From assembly GCF_011634835.1 (NCBI RefSeq), contig NZ_SIRP01000001.1:1026768-1090767 (forward strand): a stretch of 64,000 bases of DNA, in the 5' to 3' direction. The notes below the pieces were generated by a model. It searched no databases. It had not been told where the DNA came from and worked only from the letters and a program-made list of their open reading frames with translations. The stretch's first letter is position 1, and every line of letters starts with the position of its first letter. A program made the position numbers and the translations under genes. This document shows, piece by piece, positions 54,788 to 63,686 of this stretch. The DNA comes from Isoptericola sp. BMS4. GTDB taxonomy: Bacteria > Actinomycetota > Actinomycetes > Actinomycetales > Cellulomonadaceae.

Positions 54788-55987
54788 TCACACCGCCACC
54801 GTCAGCCCCGCCCCGCGGCGCGCCCGGTCGATGGTGCTCGCGTACGCCGAGAGCATCCGCACGTGGCTGAACCGTGGCCGGGCCGCGACGAGCGCCGGGG
54901 CGAGCTCCGCGCGGCGCATCGCGGCCTCCGCCCACGCGGCCGCGATCTCGCCCGGGTCGGTGCCCGTGACCAGGCCGATGCCCTCGACCAGGCGGGCGCT
55001 GTCGCCCACGGCCGTCGTCACCGGGACGGCGCCGCACATGGCCCCCTCGATGAGGCACAGCGGCGCCGCCTCGCCGAACGAGGACGTCAGCGCCACGACG
55101 TCGGACACCGCGAGCACGAGCTCCGGGTCCTGCCGGATCCCGAGCAGGTGCACCCGGGCGAGCAGGTCCGGGCGGTCGCCGAACGTCGCGTCCAGGTCGC
55201 GGCGCAGGTCGGCGTTGGCGGCGCTCATCCCCGCGCCGCACATCACCACGTGCCCCGCGCGCGACCCCTCGACGAACCGGCGCGCGGCCGCCAGGAACAG
55301 GCGCGGGTCCTTCATCGGGTCGTAGCGGGCGGCGTACGTGACGACGACCGCGTCGGGCGGCAGCCCGCGGGCCCCGCGCAGCGCGAGCCGCCGGGCGCCC
55401 GTCACCGGGCGGAACCGTGCGAGGTTCACGCCGTTCGGGATCACGCGCAGCAGGTGCGCCGGGACGCCTGCCGCCCGGTACGCGTCGCTGGTGGACTCGG
55501 CGCAGCACACGACTGCCGCGACCCGCCCGGTGCGGGCCGCACGCCGCAGGTGGTCGAGCGCCGGGCCCTGGTGCTCCGGGTCGGAGCGGTGCAGCGCCAC
55601 GACCACCGGCCGGTCCGGGAACGCGGGGTGGTCGACCAGCCCCAGCGGCTGCTCCTTCAGCGACAGCACGACGTGCGCGGCGCTCGCGCGGCGGGCCGCG
55701 GCCTCGGCCTCCGCCTCCGTGACGCCGGCCGAGAGCGGGGTGTCCGCGGGCCGGCCGAGGGAAGCCACGCGGACGCCCGCCGCCAGCAGCGTGCGGTACC
55801 GCTGGTCGTCCGCCATCGACTGCAGCGTCGACTCGCGCCGCACCTCGTGGTGGATGCTCAGCACCGAGTGCCGCTGGCGCCCCTGCGCGTGCAGCCCCGC
55901 CACCACCGTCGAGTGCACCACCCGGGCGCCACCGCTGAAGAACCCCTCGTACAGGGACAGGACGCGCGTCGCGTCACGCTCCGACAT
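54788..55987 (-). CDS. Glycosyltransferase family 4 protein
   Basis: A 399-residue GT-B fold glycosyltransferase. Acceptor-side domain RVLSLYEGFFSGGARVVHSTVVAGL; donor-side domain with NGVNLARFRPV, VTYAARYDPMKDPRLFLAAARRF, VHLLGIRQDPELVLAVSDVVALTSSFGEAAPLCLIEGAMCGAVPVTTAVG (the E-x7-E sugar-nucleotide site) and an HVRMLSAY ending. It transfers a sugar from a nucleotide donor to an unknown acceptor such as a lipid or surface polysaccharide. ATG at 55987 with AGGAGGTGG. It stands alone among catabolic genes, and its contribution to the locus is unclear. Confidence 0.85.
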   Translation of the reverse strand: MSERDATRVLSLYEGFFSGGARVVHSTVVAGLHAQGRQRHSVLSIHHEVRRESTLQSMADDQRYRTLLAAGVRVASLGRPADTPLSAGVTEAEAEAAARRASAAHVVLSLKEQPLGLVDHPAFPDRPVVVALHRSDPEHQGPALDHLRRAARTGRVAAVVCCAESTSDAYRAAGVPAHLLRVIPNGVNLARFRPVTGARRLALRGARGLPPDAVVVTYAARYDPMKDPRLFLAAARRFVEGSRAGHVVMCGAGMSAANADLRRDLDATFGDRPDLLARVHLLGIRQDPELVLAVSDVVALTSSFGEAAPLCLIEGAMCGAVPVTTAVGDSARLVEGIGLVTGTDPGEIAAAWAEAAMRRAELAPALVAARPRFSHVRMLSAYASTIDRARRGAGLTVAV

Positions 55988-56169
55988 CGGACCACCTCCT
56001 GCGGCCAGCGTGCGCGGCCCGGATGTGGTGGCGGTCACCGCCAGGTGACGGTCGTGTGACTTCTGCTCCCGGAGGGCCACGACCCTCCGGATCCCGATCG
56101 GGTGTTGATTCCTCCTCTCGCCCCCGCGTTGACTCGCCTCGACGTACCGCAGCCCCGGAAGGAGGGCCG

Positions 56170-57579
56170 ATGGGAGCCCCGCCGAACCTCGTGATCGTGA
56201 TGGCCGACCAGCTCCGCGCGGCGGCGGTCGGCACGGCGGCCGACCCGGCCGCCACGGACCCCGTCGCGACGCCGCGGCTGGACCGGCTGGCCGCGACCGG
56301 GTGCCGCGTGACCCACGCGGTGAGCAGCTACCCGGTCTGCAGCCCGCACCGCGCGATGTTCCTCACCGGCCGTCCGCCCGCCGAGAACGGGGTCACGCTC
56401 AACGTGAACTCCGAGACGGCGGCGGACGGCGTCGGGCTGCGCGACGGGCTCCCGACGTGGGCGAGCGTGCTGCGCGACCACGGCTATCGCACGGGGTACG
56501 TGGGCAAGTGGCACCTCGAGCCGCCGGTGGCGGCCGACGAGCACCACGGCGAGGGACGCCGCGACGACGGCAAGGTGTGGGACGCGTGGTCGCCGCCGGA
56601 GCGGCGCTTCGGCTTCGACTTCTGGCACGCCTACGGCGCGGCCGACCGGCACCTCGCGCCCCACTACTGGGTCGGGGACGCCGCCCGGTCCGAGCGGCTC
56701 GACGTCGACCGGTGGTCGGCCGAGCACGAGGTGGACGTCGCGATCGACTTCGTGACGCGGGCCGCGGGCGCGGCGGAGCCGTTCGCGCTGATGGTCTCGC
56801 TGAACCCGCCGCACCAGCCGTTCGACCAGGTGCCGGAGCGCTACCGCGCCCGCTACGCCGCACGGGCCGCGGACGAGCTGCTGGCCCGTCCGAACGTGCC
56901 CCGCGGCACGCCCGTGGCCGACGAGGCGGTGGCGATCGCCCGCGACTACTTCGCCGCCGTCACCGGGGTCGACGACCAGGTCGGTCGGCTGGTCGACGCG
57001 CTCGCGGACGCCGGGACCGGCCGGGACACGATCGTCGTGCTCACCTCCGACCACGGCATGCAGCTCGGCAGCCACGGCCTGCTGTACAAGAACGTGCCGT
57101 ACGAGGAGTCGATGCGCGTCCCGCTGGTGCTGCACTGCCCCGGCCGGATCCCCGCCGGCCCGTCCAGCGAGCTCGTCGGCTCCCTCGACGTCGCGCCGAC
57201 CCTCCTCGGTCTCGCCGGGCTCTCCGCGGCGGTCCCCGCCGCCATGCGTGGGGCGGACCGCTCGGCGGCGCTCACCGGCCGCGGTGCCCCCACGGCGGAC
57301 CCGGCCGCCGTCTACTACCGCTACGCCTCGCGCAGCGACCCCACGGCGGCGCGCGGGCTGCGCACCCGGAACCACAAGCTCGTCGCGACCTGGCACCCCG
57401 GCCGCGACCTCGCCGTGGACTTCTACGACCTCGTCGCCGACCCGTACGAGCGGAGCAGCGACCCCGGCCACCCCGCGGTCAGGGTCCTCGCGCGCCGGCT
57501 GCTGACCCGGCTGGCCGACGACGGCGACGACTGGCCAGGTGTCGCCGCGCTCCGCCGCGCCCTCGACGTCGCTGCCTGA
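56170..57579 (+). CDS. Sulfatase (formylglycine-type)
   Basis: A 469-residue arylsulfatase-family hydrolase. The metal-binding start NLVIVMADQLRAAAVGT (Asp13), the modification motif CSPHR at 57-61 (Cys57 converted to formylglycine, CxPxR rule), GYVGKWHLE near 117 and LTSDHGMQLGSHGLLYKNVPYEESMRVPLVL with further metal ligands are all intact. No signal peptide, so it probably acts on imported sulfated saccharides. ATG at 56170 with GGAAGGAGGG upstream. It is convergent with a second sulfatase. A formylglycine-generating enzyme is not in the window. Confidence 0.9.
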   Translation: MGAPPNLVIVMADQLRAAAVGTAADPAATDPVATPRLDRLAATGCRVTHAVSSYPVCSPHRAMFLTGRPPAENGVTLNVNSETAADGVGLRDGLPTWASVLRDHGYRTGYVGKWHLEPPVAADEHHGEGRRDDGKVWDAWSPPERRFGFDFWHAYGAADRHLAPHYWVGDAARSERLDVDRWSAEHEVDVAIDFVTRAAGAAEPFALMVSLNPPHQPFDQVPERYRARYAARAADELLARPNVPRGTPVADEAVAIARDYFAAVTGVDDQVGRLVDALADAGTGRDTIVVLTSDHGMQLGSHGLLYKNVPYEESMRVPLVLHCPGRIPAGPSSELVGSLDVAPTLLGLAGLSAAVPAAMRGADRSAALTGRGAPTADPAAVYYRYASRSDPTAARGLRTRNHKLVATWHPGRDLAVDFYDLVADPYERSSDPGHPAVRVLARRLLTRLADDGDDWPGVAALRRALDVAA

Positions 57580-57601
57580 GTGCCCGCCGGGCGGGCTCTC
57601 A
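57577..57601. terminator. Hairpin shared by the convergent sulfatase genes
   Basis: TGAGTGCCCGCC (57577-57588) pairs, with one mismatch, with GGCGGGCTCTCA (57590-57601); it begins on the stop codon of the first sulfatase and ends six bases before the stop of the second. Likely a bidirectional terminator. Confidence 0.5.
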
Positions 57602-57606
57602 GTCCG

Positions 57607-59049
57607 TCAGGCGGGGTCGCCCACGAACCCGTCCCAGGCGGGCGGGGCGAAGGCGCCCAGCGGGTCGTCGCCGAGCGGGGCGACCTGCCCCGCGCCGAAC
57701 ACCGGCAGCGCCGCGCCGTCCGCCGCGGGGTCGGCATGCTCGGCGAACCAGCGGTGCAGGCGGCGTCGGAGCCCTGCCACCTCCGCCGAACGCCCCGGGT
57801 CGTCCACGAGGTTCACACGTTCCCCCGGGTCGGCGGTGAGGTCGTAGAGCTCGTGCGGCCCGAACGGGTGCCGGTGGACGTACTTGCGGTCGCGGGTACG
57901 GATCATCCGCACCGGCCCGTACTCGTTCTGCACGACGACGTCCCGCGCGGCCGCGGGCGCGGTCCCGCGCAGGAGCCCCGCGACGCTCCGCCCCGGGCCG
58001 CGCTCGAACGGGGCCGCGTCGAGCCCGACCAGGTCCAGCAGCGTGGCCGGCAGGTCGTACGCCGAGACCAGGTCGTCGTGGACCGCGCCGGCGGCGATCC
58101 CCGGCCCGCGGACGAGGAACGGCACCATCACCGACTCGTCGTACATGTTCTGCGGGAAGGTGCCGTTGCCCTTGCCCCAGATGCCGTGGTGCCCGCAGCT
58201 GAACCCGTTGTCGCTCGTGAAGACGACGACCGTGTCGTCCGCCAGGCCGTGGTGGTCGAGGCGCGCGAGGATCCTGCCGATCGCCGCGTCCATCGCGGTC
58301 ACGGCCGCGAAGTAGCCCACGAGGGCCTCTCGGGCGTCCGCCTCGCCGCCGATCGGGACGCCGTCCACGGTCGGCTGCCACGGGTGGGACTCGTCCTGCG
58401 GGCACGACGCGAACGCGCAGTCGCGGTACGGCTCGGTGTACTCGGCGGGGTGCTGTCCGGCGAACGGCTTGTGGGGCGCCGTGAAGTTCACGGCCAGGAA
58501 GAACGGGTCGTCGCGCCCGGCCGCGTCGTCGAGGAAGCCCGCCGCGTCGTCGGCGATCACGTCGGTGAGGTAGCCGTCCACCCGCTCGGGGACGCCGTCG
58601 CGGTGCATCAACGCTCCGCGGTACGGGCTGCCGCCGCCGTCGAGGGCGAACCAGTGCACGAACCCGGCACGGGGCACGTCGCTCGCCCCGAGATGCCACT
58701 TGCCGGACATGCCCAGGCGGTAGCCGGCCTCGGCGAGGGCGTCGGGGAACGTCAGGACGCCGGCGAGGTAGTCGGTGCTCGCCGGGCCGGAGTGCGCGCC
58801 GTCGAGGTAGTCGTGCACCCCGTGCGCGGACGGGATGCGGCCGGAGAGCAGGCTGGCCCGGGCCGGCGAGCACACGGGGGACGCGCAGAAGAAGCGGTCG
58901 AGCCGGGTGCCGCCGTCCGCGAGAGCGTCGAGCACGGGCGTGCGGATCTCCGGGTTGCCCGCGCAGCCCAGCGCCCAGGGCCCCTGGTCGTCGCTCACGA
59001 TCATCAGCAGGTTCGGTCGGGAACCCGGTCCGGTGCGGCTCCCGCTCAT
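57607..59049 (-). CDS. Sulfatase (formylglycine-type)
   Basis: A 480-residue sulfatase distinct from its neighbour. N-terminal metal site LLMIVSDDQGPWALGCAGN (Asp20-Asp21), modification motif CSPAR at 60-64 followed by LLSGRIPSAHGVHDYL, GMSGKWHLG near 112, APHKPFAGQHP and FTSDNGFSCGHHGIWGKGNGTFPQNMYDESVMVPFLVRGPG. No signal peptide. ATG at 59049, overlapping the stop of the upstream oxidoreductase gene (59046-59048), so the two are coupled in an operon headed by the GntR-LacI regulator. HPHG-like FGPHELYDL resembles sulfatases of choline or carbohydrate substrates; exact substrate not readable. Confidence 0.9.
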   Translation of the reverse strand: MSGSRTGPGSRPNLLMIVSDDQGPWALGCAGNPEIRTPVLDALADGGTRLDRFFCASPVCSPARASLLSGRIPSAHGVHDYLDGAHSGPASTDYLAGVLTFPDALAEAGYRLGMSGKWHLGASDVPRAGFVHWFALDGGGSPYRGALMHRDGVPERVDGYLTDVIADDAAGFLDDAAGRDDPFFLAVNFTAPHKPFAGQHPAEYTEPYRDCAFASCPQDESHPWQPTVDGVPIGGEADAREALVGYFAAVTAMDAAIGRILARLDHHGLADDTVVVFTSDNGFSCGHHGIWGKGNGTFPQNMYDESVMVPFLVRGPGIAAGAVHDDLVSAYDLPATLLDLVGLDAAPFERGPGRSVAGLLRGTAPAAARDVVVQNEYGPVRMIRTRDRKYVHRHPFGPHELYDLTADPGERVNLVDDPGRSAEVAGLRRRLHRWFAEHADPAADGAALPVFGAGQVAPLGDDPLGAFAPPAWDGFVGDPA

Positions 59050-60053
59050 CGCGGGGAGCTCCCTACCGGGGAGCGCTCGGGCACGCGCCGCGCGGCGCCC
59101 CCCGCCGCCGACCGGTAGCTCTCCACGACGAGCTCGACCACGTGCCGGGCGTGCGCGAGCGGCACCGAGGGCTCGGCGCCGTCGGCGACCGCCAGGAAGT
59201 CGGCGAGCTGGGCCGTGAACGCCCGCTGGATGTCGCCCTCCTCGGGCTCTCGCACGACCCGTCGCCGCCCGTCGACCTGCACCGCGACGCCCGTCCTCGG
59301 GCCGGCCTCCAGGACCCCGCGCTCGCCCACGACGGCGAGGCGGTCGACCCTGGTCGGGGGGTCGCTCACGACCGCGATCGACGCCCCGACGCCCGAGTCC
59401 AGACGCAGGGAGATCACCCCGTCGGTCTCCACGGCCGAGCCGAAGCGGTGTGCGGTCGAGGCGGAGATCTCGACGGCGCGGCCGCCGCCGAACCACAGCG
59501 TCCGGTCGAGGCAGTGCCCGCCGATGTTCATGAGCGCGCCCCCGCCGGACACCTCGGGCGAGAAGAACCAGTCCGGGCGCGTGCCCGGCCGGTAGTCCGT
59601 GCTCCGGTGGTCGCGGACCATGACGACCCGGCCCAGACCGCCCGAGGCGACGAGGTCGTGGGCGGCGACCTTGTCGGGGAAGAAGTGCTGGATGTGCCCG
59701 ATCGCGAGCGACACGCCGGCGTCCGCGCACCCCGCGAGCATGGTCTCGCAGTCCGCCACCGTCGTGGCCATCGGCTTCTCCACGAGCACGTGCAGACCGC
59801 GGTCGGCGGCGTCGAGCGCCATGGGCAGGTGCAGCGCGTGCGGGGTGTTCACGATCACGCCGTCGACCAGGCCGCTGTCGAGCATGGCGCGGTGGTCGGT
59901 GAACACCGCGGCGCCCGGGGCGAGGGCGGCGGCGCGCCGCGCCGCCGCCTCGTCGAGGTCGCAGACGGCGGTGAGCGCGGTGCCGTCCAGCACCTCCGCG
60001 GCGGTCGCGTGGAACCCGGCGACGGCGCCCGCGCCGATCAGTCCGATACGCAT
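59046..60053 (-). CDS. Gfo/Idh/MocA family oxidoreductase
   Basis: A 335-residue NAD(P)-dependent sugar dehydrogenase: RIGLIGAGAVAGFHATAAEVL at the N-terminus, LHVLVEKPMATTVADCETML near 95 (family Glu-Lys-Pro), and GGGALMNIGGHCLDRTLWFGGG in the substrate domain. ATG at 60053 behind AAGGAGG, overlapping the end of the regulator gene by 16 bases and coupled to the sulfatase downstream. Probably oxidises or isomerises the desulfated sugar; identity unknown. Confidence 0.86.
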   Translation of the reverse strand: MRIGLIGAGAVAGFHATAAEVLDGTALTAVCDLDEAAARRAAALAPGAAVFTDHRAMLDSGLVDGVIVNTPHALHLPMALDAADRGLHVLVEKPMATTVADCETMLAGCADAGVSLAIGHIQHFFPDKVAAHDLVASGGLGRVVMVRDHRSTDYRPGTRPDWFFSPEVSGGGALMNIGGHCLDRTLWFGGGRAVEISASTAHRFGSAVETDGVISLRLDSGVGASIAVVSDPPTRVDRLAVVGERGVLEAGPRTGVAVQVDGRRRVVREPEEGDIQRAFTAQLADFLAVADGAEPSVPLAHARHVVELVVESYRSAAGGAARRVPERSPVGSSPR

Positions 60054-61189
60054 GGTCCTCCTTCGTGCGATGGCGCCCCGCCGGTGCCGCACGAGCGGCG
60101 CACGACGATGCGGGGGCGGAGCCGGATCTGGTGCAGCGGGCAGTCGTCCCGCTCCACGAGCCGCCGCGCGAGCACGTCGGCAGCCATGCGGCCGACCCGG
60201 TACTTGGGCGGCGAGACGGCCGTGAGCGGGACCTCCGCGAGGTCGGCGGTCTCGTCGTCGTAGGAGACCAGCGCCATGTCGTCCGGCACGGAGAGCCCCG
60301 CGCGGCGGATCGCGCCTTGGAGCAGGGTCGCCTCGCGGTCGCCGAAGACGAGAGCCGCCGTCGCCTCGAAGTCGCGCAGCCGCGCCCACGCGGCCTCGGC
60401 GGAGTCGGCCGACCAGGCCTCCTTGACCTGGGCGAACTCGAGGTCGACGGCCAGCCCCAGATCGGCGACGGCGTGCCGGTAGCCGAGCACCACCGCCGGC
60501 GCCGTGGGGCCGTGGTCGCGGGTGAGCAGCGCGACCCGGCGATGGCCGAGGGCGGCCAGGTGGCGGACAGCGTCGTAGGCGCCGCCCTGGTGGTCGGAGC
60601 AGACGTGCTCCGTGCGGTCGCCCGGCCCGGCGTCGATGAGGCTGCGCTCGAGGAGCACGACCGGGACCGGCAGGTCCATGAGCTGCTGCGCCCGCCCGGC
60701 CGGGTCCTCGATGGTCGTCAGGGTCGGCACCAGCAGGAGGCCGTCGACCCCGGCGTCCAGCAGGAACTCGATGCTGCCGTCCTCGAGGGACGGGTCGTAC
60801 CGGTAGGTCGACAGGTGCAGAGAGGCGCCGGCCGCGGACAGGCCCTCCTCGATCCCCTGGAGCACCCGCGGGTAGTACAGCTGCGTGTCCGGCAGGAGGA
60901 CGCCCACGCGCCGGCGCGCCCGCTCCTCGCGCGGACGGCGCGCCGCGACGAAGCTGCCCGCGCCCTGCCTGCGGACGACGAGGTCCTGCGCGACGAGCTC
61001 GTCGAAGGCGCGACGCACGGTCGTGAGCGAGAGCCCGGTCTCGGCGGCGAGGTGCTGCTCGGTCGGGAGCTTCTGTCCCGCGGTCCACGTGCCCGCGATG
61101 ATCCCGCGCTTGAGCTCGTCCGCCAGTGCCTCGAACTTCAGCGCCTTGGTCTCGGTGTCTCGGACCGCGCCCTCTCTCCTGCCCGCCAT
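60038..61189 (-). CDS. GntR-LacI hybrid regulator (AraR-type)
   Basis: A 383-residue regulator combining a GntR winged helix (about 15-85: KFEALADELKRGIIAGTWTAGQKLPTEQHLAAETGLSLTTVRRAFDELVAQDLVVRRQGAGSFV) with a LacI/GalR sugar-sensing domain (about 95-380: RVGVLLPDTQLYYPRVLQGIEEGLSAAG ... ALVSYDDETADLAEVPLTAVSPPKYRVGRMAADVL). This is the architecture of Bacillus AraR, a sugar-responsive repressor. ATG at 61189 with AAAGGGG upstream. It is divergent from an ABC transporter operon and heads the oxidoreductase-sulfatase operon, so it probably controls both via palindromes at 61250 or 61363. Confidence 0.88.
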   Translation of the reverse strand: MAGRREGAVRDTETKALKFEALADELKRGIIAGTWTAGQKLPTEQHLAAETGLSLTTVRRAFDELVAQDLVVRRQGAGSFVAARRPREERARRRVGVLLPDTQLYYPRVLQGIEEGLSAAGASLHLSTYRYDPSLEDGSIEFLLDAGVDGLLLVPTLTTIEDPAGRAQQLMDLPVPVVLLERSLIDAGPGDRTEHVCSDHQGGAYDAVRHLAALGHRRVALLTRDHGPTAPAVVLGYRHAVADLGLAVDLEFAQVKEAWSADSAEAAWARLRDFEATAALVFGDREATLLQGAIRRAGLSVPDDMALVSYDDETADLAEVPLTAVSPPKYRVGRMAADVLARRLVERDDCPLHQIRLRPRIVVRRSCGTGGAPSHEGGPCVSD

Positions 61190-61249
61190 CCGCACCCCTT
61201 TCTCCTGTCTCTCACTGCTGATTCTGTTGCCTGCGAAGAGAGGAATAAA

Positions 61250-61376
61250 GAAGTACTTCCCGGATCGGTGCCCGGGCGCGGGCGATGGGTCCCGCACGTC
61301 AGGGGAATCCGCAGGAAATGGGGTCGGGATTACTCCTTGAATGCTCACTTTCGGCCTTGTGAGAGTGGCGCCACTC
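61250..61376. promoter_or_regulatory. Palindromes in the divergent regulator/ABC-transporter gap
   Basis: Two perfect palindromes stand out: GAAGTACTTC (61250-61259), about 60 bases upstream of the regulator start, and GAGTGGCGCCACTC (61363-61376), 40 bases before the transporter ATG at 61417. Either could be the operator for the GntR-LacI hybrid. CTCAC/GTGAG arms (61344 and 61359 region) add a weaker inverted repeat. No confident -35/-10 pair was found. Confidence 0.45.
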
Positions 61377-61416
61377 GAGGGGCCGAAGGTGCCGCTCTCG
61401 GCAGGAAGGTGAACCG

Positions 61417-62709
61417 ATGGCGAAGATCCGAACGCTCGCCGCGCTCGTCGCGGGCGGTGCGCTCGCCGTCTCGGCGGGCGGGTGCGCGGGCCCGGGCGAG
61501 GGCTCGAACGACTCCCTGACGTACTGGTCGATGTGGAAGGAGGGCGAGGCGCAGCAGAAGGTCCTCGCCCGCGCCATCGCCGACTTCGAGGAGGACACCG
61601 GCATCACGGTGGACGTGCAGTGGCAGGGGCGGGACAACGTCAAGAAGGTCGTGCCCACGCTCAACACGCACACCGTGCCAGACCTCGTCGACGGCTCGTT
61701 CGCGAAGCTCGCCCCCGTCCTCGCGGAGACCGGGCAGGCGAAGGCGCTGACCGAGGCGTACGCGGCCGAGGTCGACGGGACCACGGCCTCCGAGCTGATC
61801 CCGAGCACCTACCTCGACGCCGAGGAGCTGTCCGTCGAGGGCGCCGACGCGCCCTGGATGCTGCCCTACTCGCTCACCAGCAACGCGATCTGGTTCAACG
61901 CCACCGACCATCCCGAGCTCGTGGACGCCCCGCCCACCACCTGGGAGGAGTTCATCGACACCCTCGACGACCTCAGGGCGTCCGGACAGGCGCCGCTCGC
62001 TGTCGACGGCGACGTCGCCGGGTACAACGCGTACTGGTACACGATGGCGATGGTGCGCCTCGGCGGGCCCGGGGCGCTCAAGGAGATCGCCTCCGACGAG
62101 ACGGGCGCGGCGTGGGACGCGCCCGAGGCGCTCGAGGCCGCCGAGCTCGTCCAGCAGCTCGTCGACGGGGACTACTTCGTCGACGGCTACAACGCGAGCA
62201 AGTGGCCGGCGCAGCAGCAGGCCTGGGCCGACAACGAGTCCGCGCTGCTGTTCAACGGCAGCTGGATCCCGACCGAGACCGCCTCGTACGCGGCGGACGG
62301 CTTCGAGTACTCCTCGTTCCCCTTCCCCCGGGTCGGCGACGGGGAGATGGCCCAGCGTGCCGACTTCATCGGGTTCACCGTGCCGGGCAAGGCGGCGAAC
62401 GCGGACGCCGCGCAGCAGCTCGCCGCGTACGTCCTCGGCAAGGAGTACCAGGACGCCCTCGGCACCGAGGCGCGGGTCCTCCCGGTCCGGTCCGACGCCG
62501 CCGTGAGTCCCGACCTGAGCACCGTCAAGGACGCGCTCGACGCCGCCGACGGGTACTACCGGCAGAACGACGGCATCACCTTCCCCGGCTACACCGAGAA
62601 GCTCCTGTGGCCGACCCTCGACAAGCTCGTGCTCGGGGAGATCTCCGCCCAGGAGTTCGTCGACCTCATGAAGGCCGGGCAGGCCGACTACTGGGAGCAG
62701 AGCTCATGA
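61417..62709 (+). CDS. Sugar ABC transporter substrate-binding lipoprotein
   Basis: CUT1-type binding protein, 430 residues, with a lipoprotein signal peptide ending in SAGGC (Cys23). The mature part starts SLTYWSMWKEGEAQQKVLARAIADFEEDTGITVDVQWQGRDN; later elements include NAIWFNATDHPEL, PPTTWEEFIDTLDDL, LLFNGSWIPTE and FPGYTEKLLWPTLDKLV. ATG at 61417 with AGGAAGG upstream; stop overlaps the permease start (ATGA at 62706). Linkage to a sulfatase/oxidoreductase operon across the divergent promoter suggests import of a sulfated or otherwise modified saccharide. Confidence 0.9.
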   Translation: MAKIRTLAALVAGGALAVSAGGCAGPGEGSNDSLTYWSMWKEGEAQQKVLARAIADFEEDTGITVDVQWQGRDNVKKVVPTLNTHTVPDLVDGSFAKLAPVLAETGQAKALTEAYAAEVDGTTASELIPSTYLDAEELSVEGADAPWMLPYSLTSNAIWFNATDHPELVDAPPTTWEEFIDTLDDLRASGQAPLAVDGDVAGYNAYWYTMAMVRLGGPGALKEIASDETGAAWDAPEALEAAELVQQLVDGDYFVDGYNASKWPAQQQAWADNESALLFNGSWIPTETASYAADGFEYSSFPFPRVGDGEMAQRADFIGFTVPGKAANADAAQQLAAYVLGKEYQDALGTEARVLPVRSDAAVSPDLSTVKDALDAADGYYRQNDGITFPGYTEKLLWPTLDKLVLGEISAQEFVDLMKAGQADYWEQSS

Positions 62710-63677
62710 CCCCGACGGCCCTCGCCGCGCGCCCCGCGGCCGAGGACGGCACCGCGGCCCCGGCGCCGCCCGCGCGGCGACACGGCAACGCCGTCGACCG
62801 GGGGCGCCGGCGGCTCCTCGTCCCGTTCGTCGGCCCGGCGTTCCTCCTGTACACGGTGCTCTTCGTCGGGCCCGCCGTGTACGCGGTGTGGATCAGCCTC
62901 CACGAGTGGGCGGGCGCCGGTCCCATGAAGCTCGTCGGCCTCGGGAACTACCGTCGCCTCTTCTCGGACGACCTGTTCCTGAGGTCGTTCGGCAACACGC
63001 TGCTCCTGCTGTTCGTCGTCGGCGCGGCCATCTTCGTGATCGCCTTCGGGCTCACGCTCGTGCTGCGCGACATGGTGGGCCGCAAGGTCGCCCGGTCGGT
63101 CATCTTCTTCCCGCACCTGGTGAACGCGATGATCTTCGGGGTGCTGGCCGGCTTCGTCTTCAACCCGGGCGGGCTCGTCAACACGCTGCTCGGCGGGCTC
63201 GGCGTCGAGGAACCGCCCGCCTGGCTGGCGCAGGACAACCTGTTCCCCCTGATCATGGTGATGATGACCTGGATCACCACCGGGTACTTCACCACGATCC
63301 TCATGGCCGGCGTCGACCGGATCCCGCGGTACTACTACGAGGACTGCGCGCTCGCCGGGGCGAACGCGCTCCAGCGACTCCGCTACCTGATCCTCCCGCT
63401 CACCTGGGACGTGTTCGGCACCTGCGCCGTCCTGTGGACCATCTCGTCGGTGAAGATCTTCGAGATCGTCTGGGTCTTCGGCGGCTCGACCGGCCAGGGC
63501 ATCCCGCCCACGCAGACCTGGACCACCGCCGTCTACACCTTCGTGACCGCGTTCTCCGGCGAGTCGGTGCCCGCCTACGGCGCCGCGACAGCCTCCGCCG
63601 TGCTGTCGCTCGCCGTCGTGTCCGTGCTCGTGCTGCTGCTCCGCCGCGTGATGAAGCGCGACGCGGTCGAGTTCTGA
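62706..63677 (+). CDS. Sugar ABC transporter permease (MalF-like)
   Basis: CUT1 permease, 323 residues, six membrane helices beginning LLVPFVGPAFLLYTVLFVGPAVYAVWISL after a 38-residue tail. The EAA loop is degenerate: YYYEDCALAGANALQRLRYLILPL, where the usual E-A-A-x-(V/I)-D-G reads E-D-C-A-L-A-G. This still fits the ATPase-docking position but differs from the other four permeases in the window. Coupled to the binding protein upstream. Confidence 0.9.
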   Translation: MTPTALAARPAAEDGTAAPAPPARRHGNAVDRGRRRLLVPFVGPAFLLYTVLFVGPAVYAVWISLHEWAGAGPMKLVGLGNYRRLFSDDLFLRSFGNTLLLLFVVGAAIFVIAFGLTLVLRDMVGRKVARSVIFFPHLVNAMIFGVLAGFVFNPGGLVNTLLGGLGVEEPPAWLAQDNLFPLIMVMMTWITTGYFTTILMAGVDRIPRYYYEDCALAGANALQRLRYLILPLTWDVFGTCAVLWTISSVKIFEIVWVFGGSTGQGIPPTQTWTTAVYTFVTAFSGESVPAYGAATASAVLSLAVVSVLVLLLRRVMKRDAVEF

Positions 63678-63686
63678 GGAGGAACG

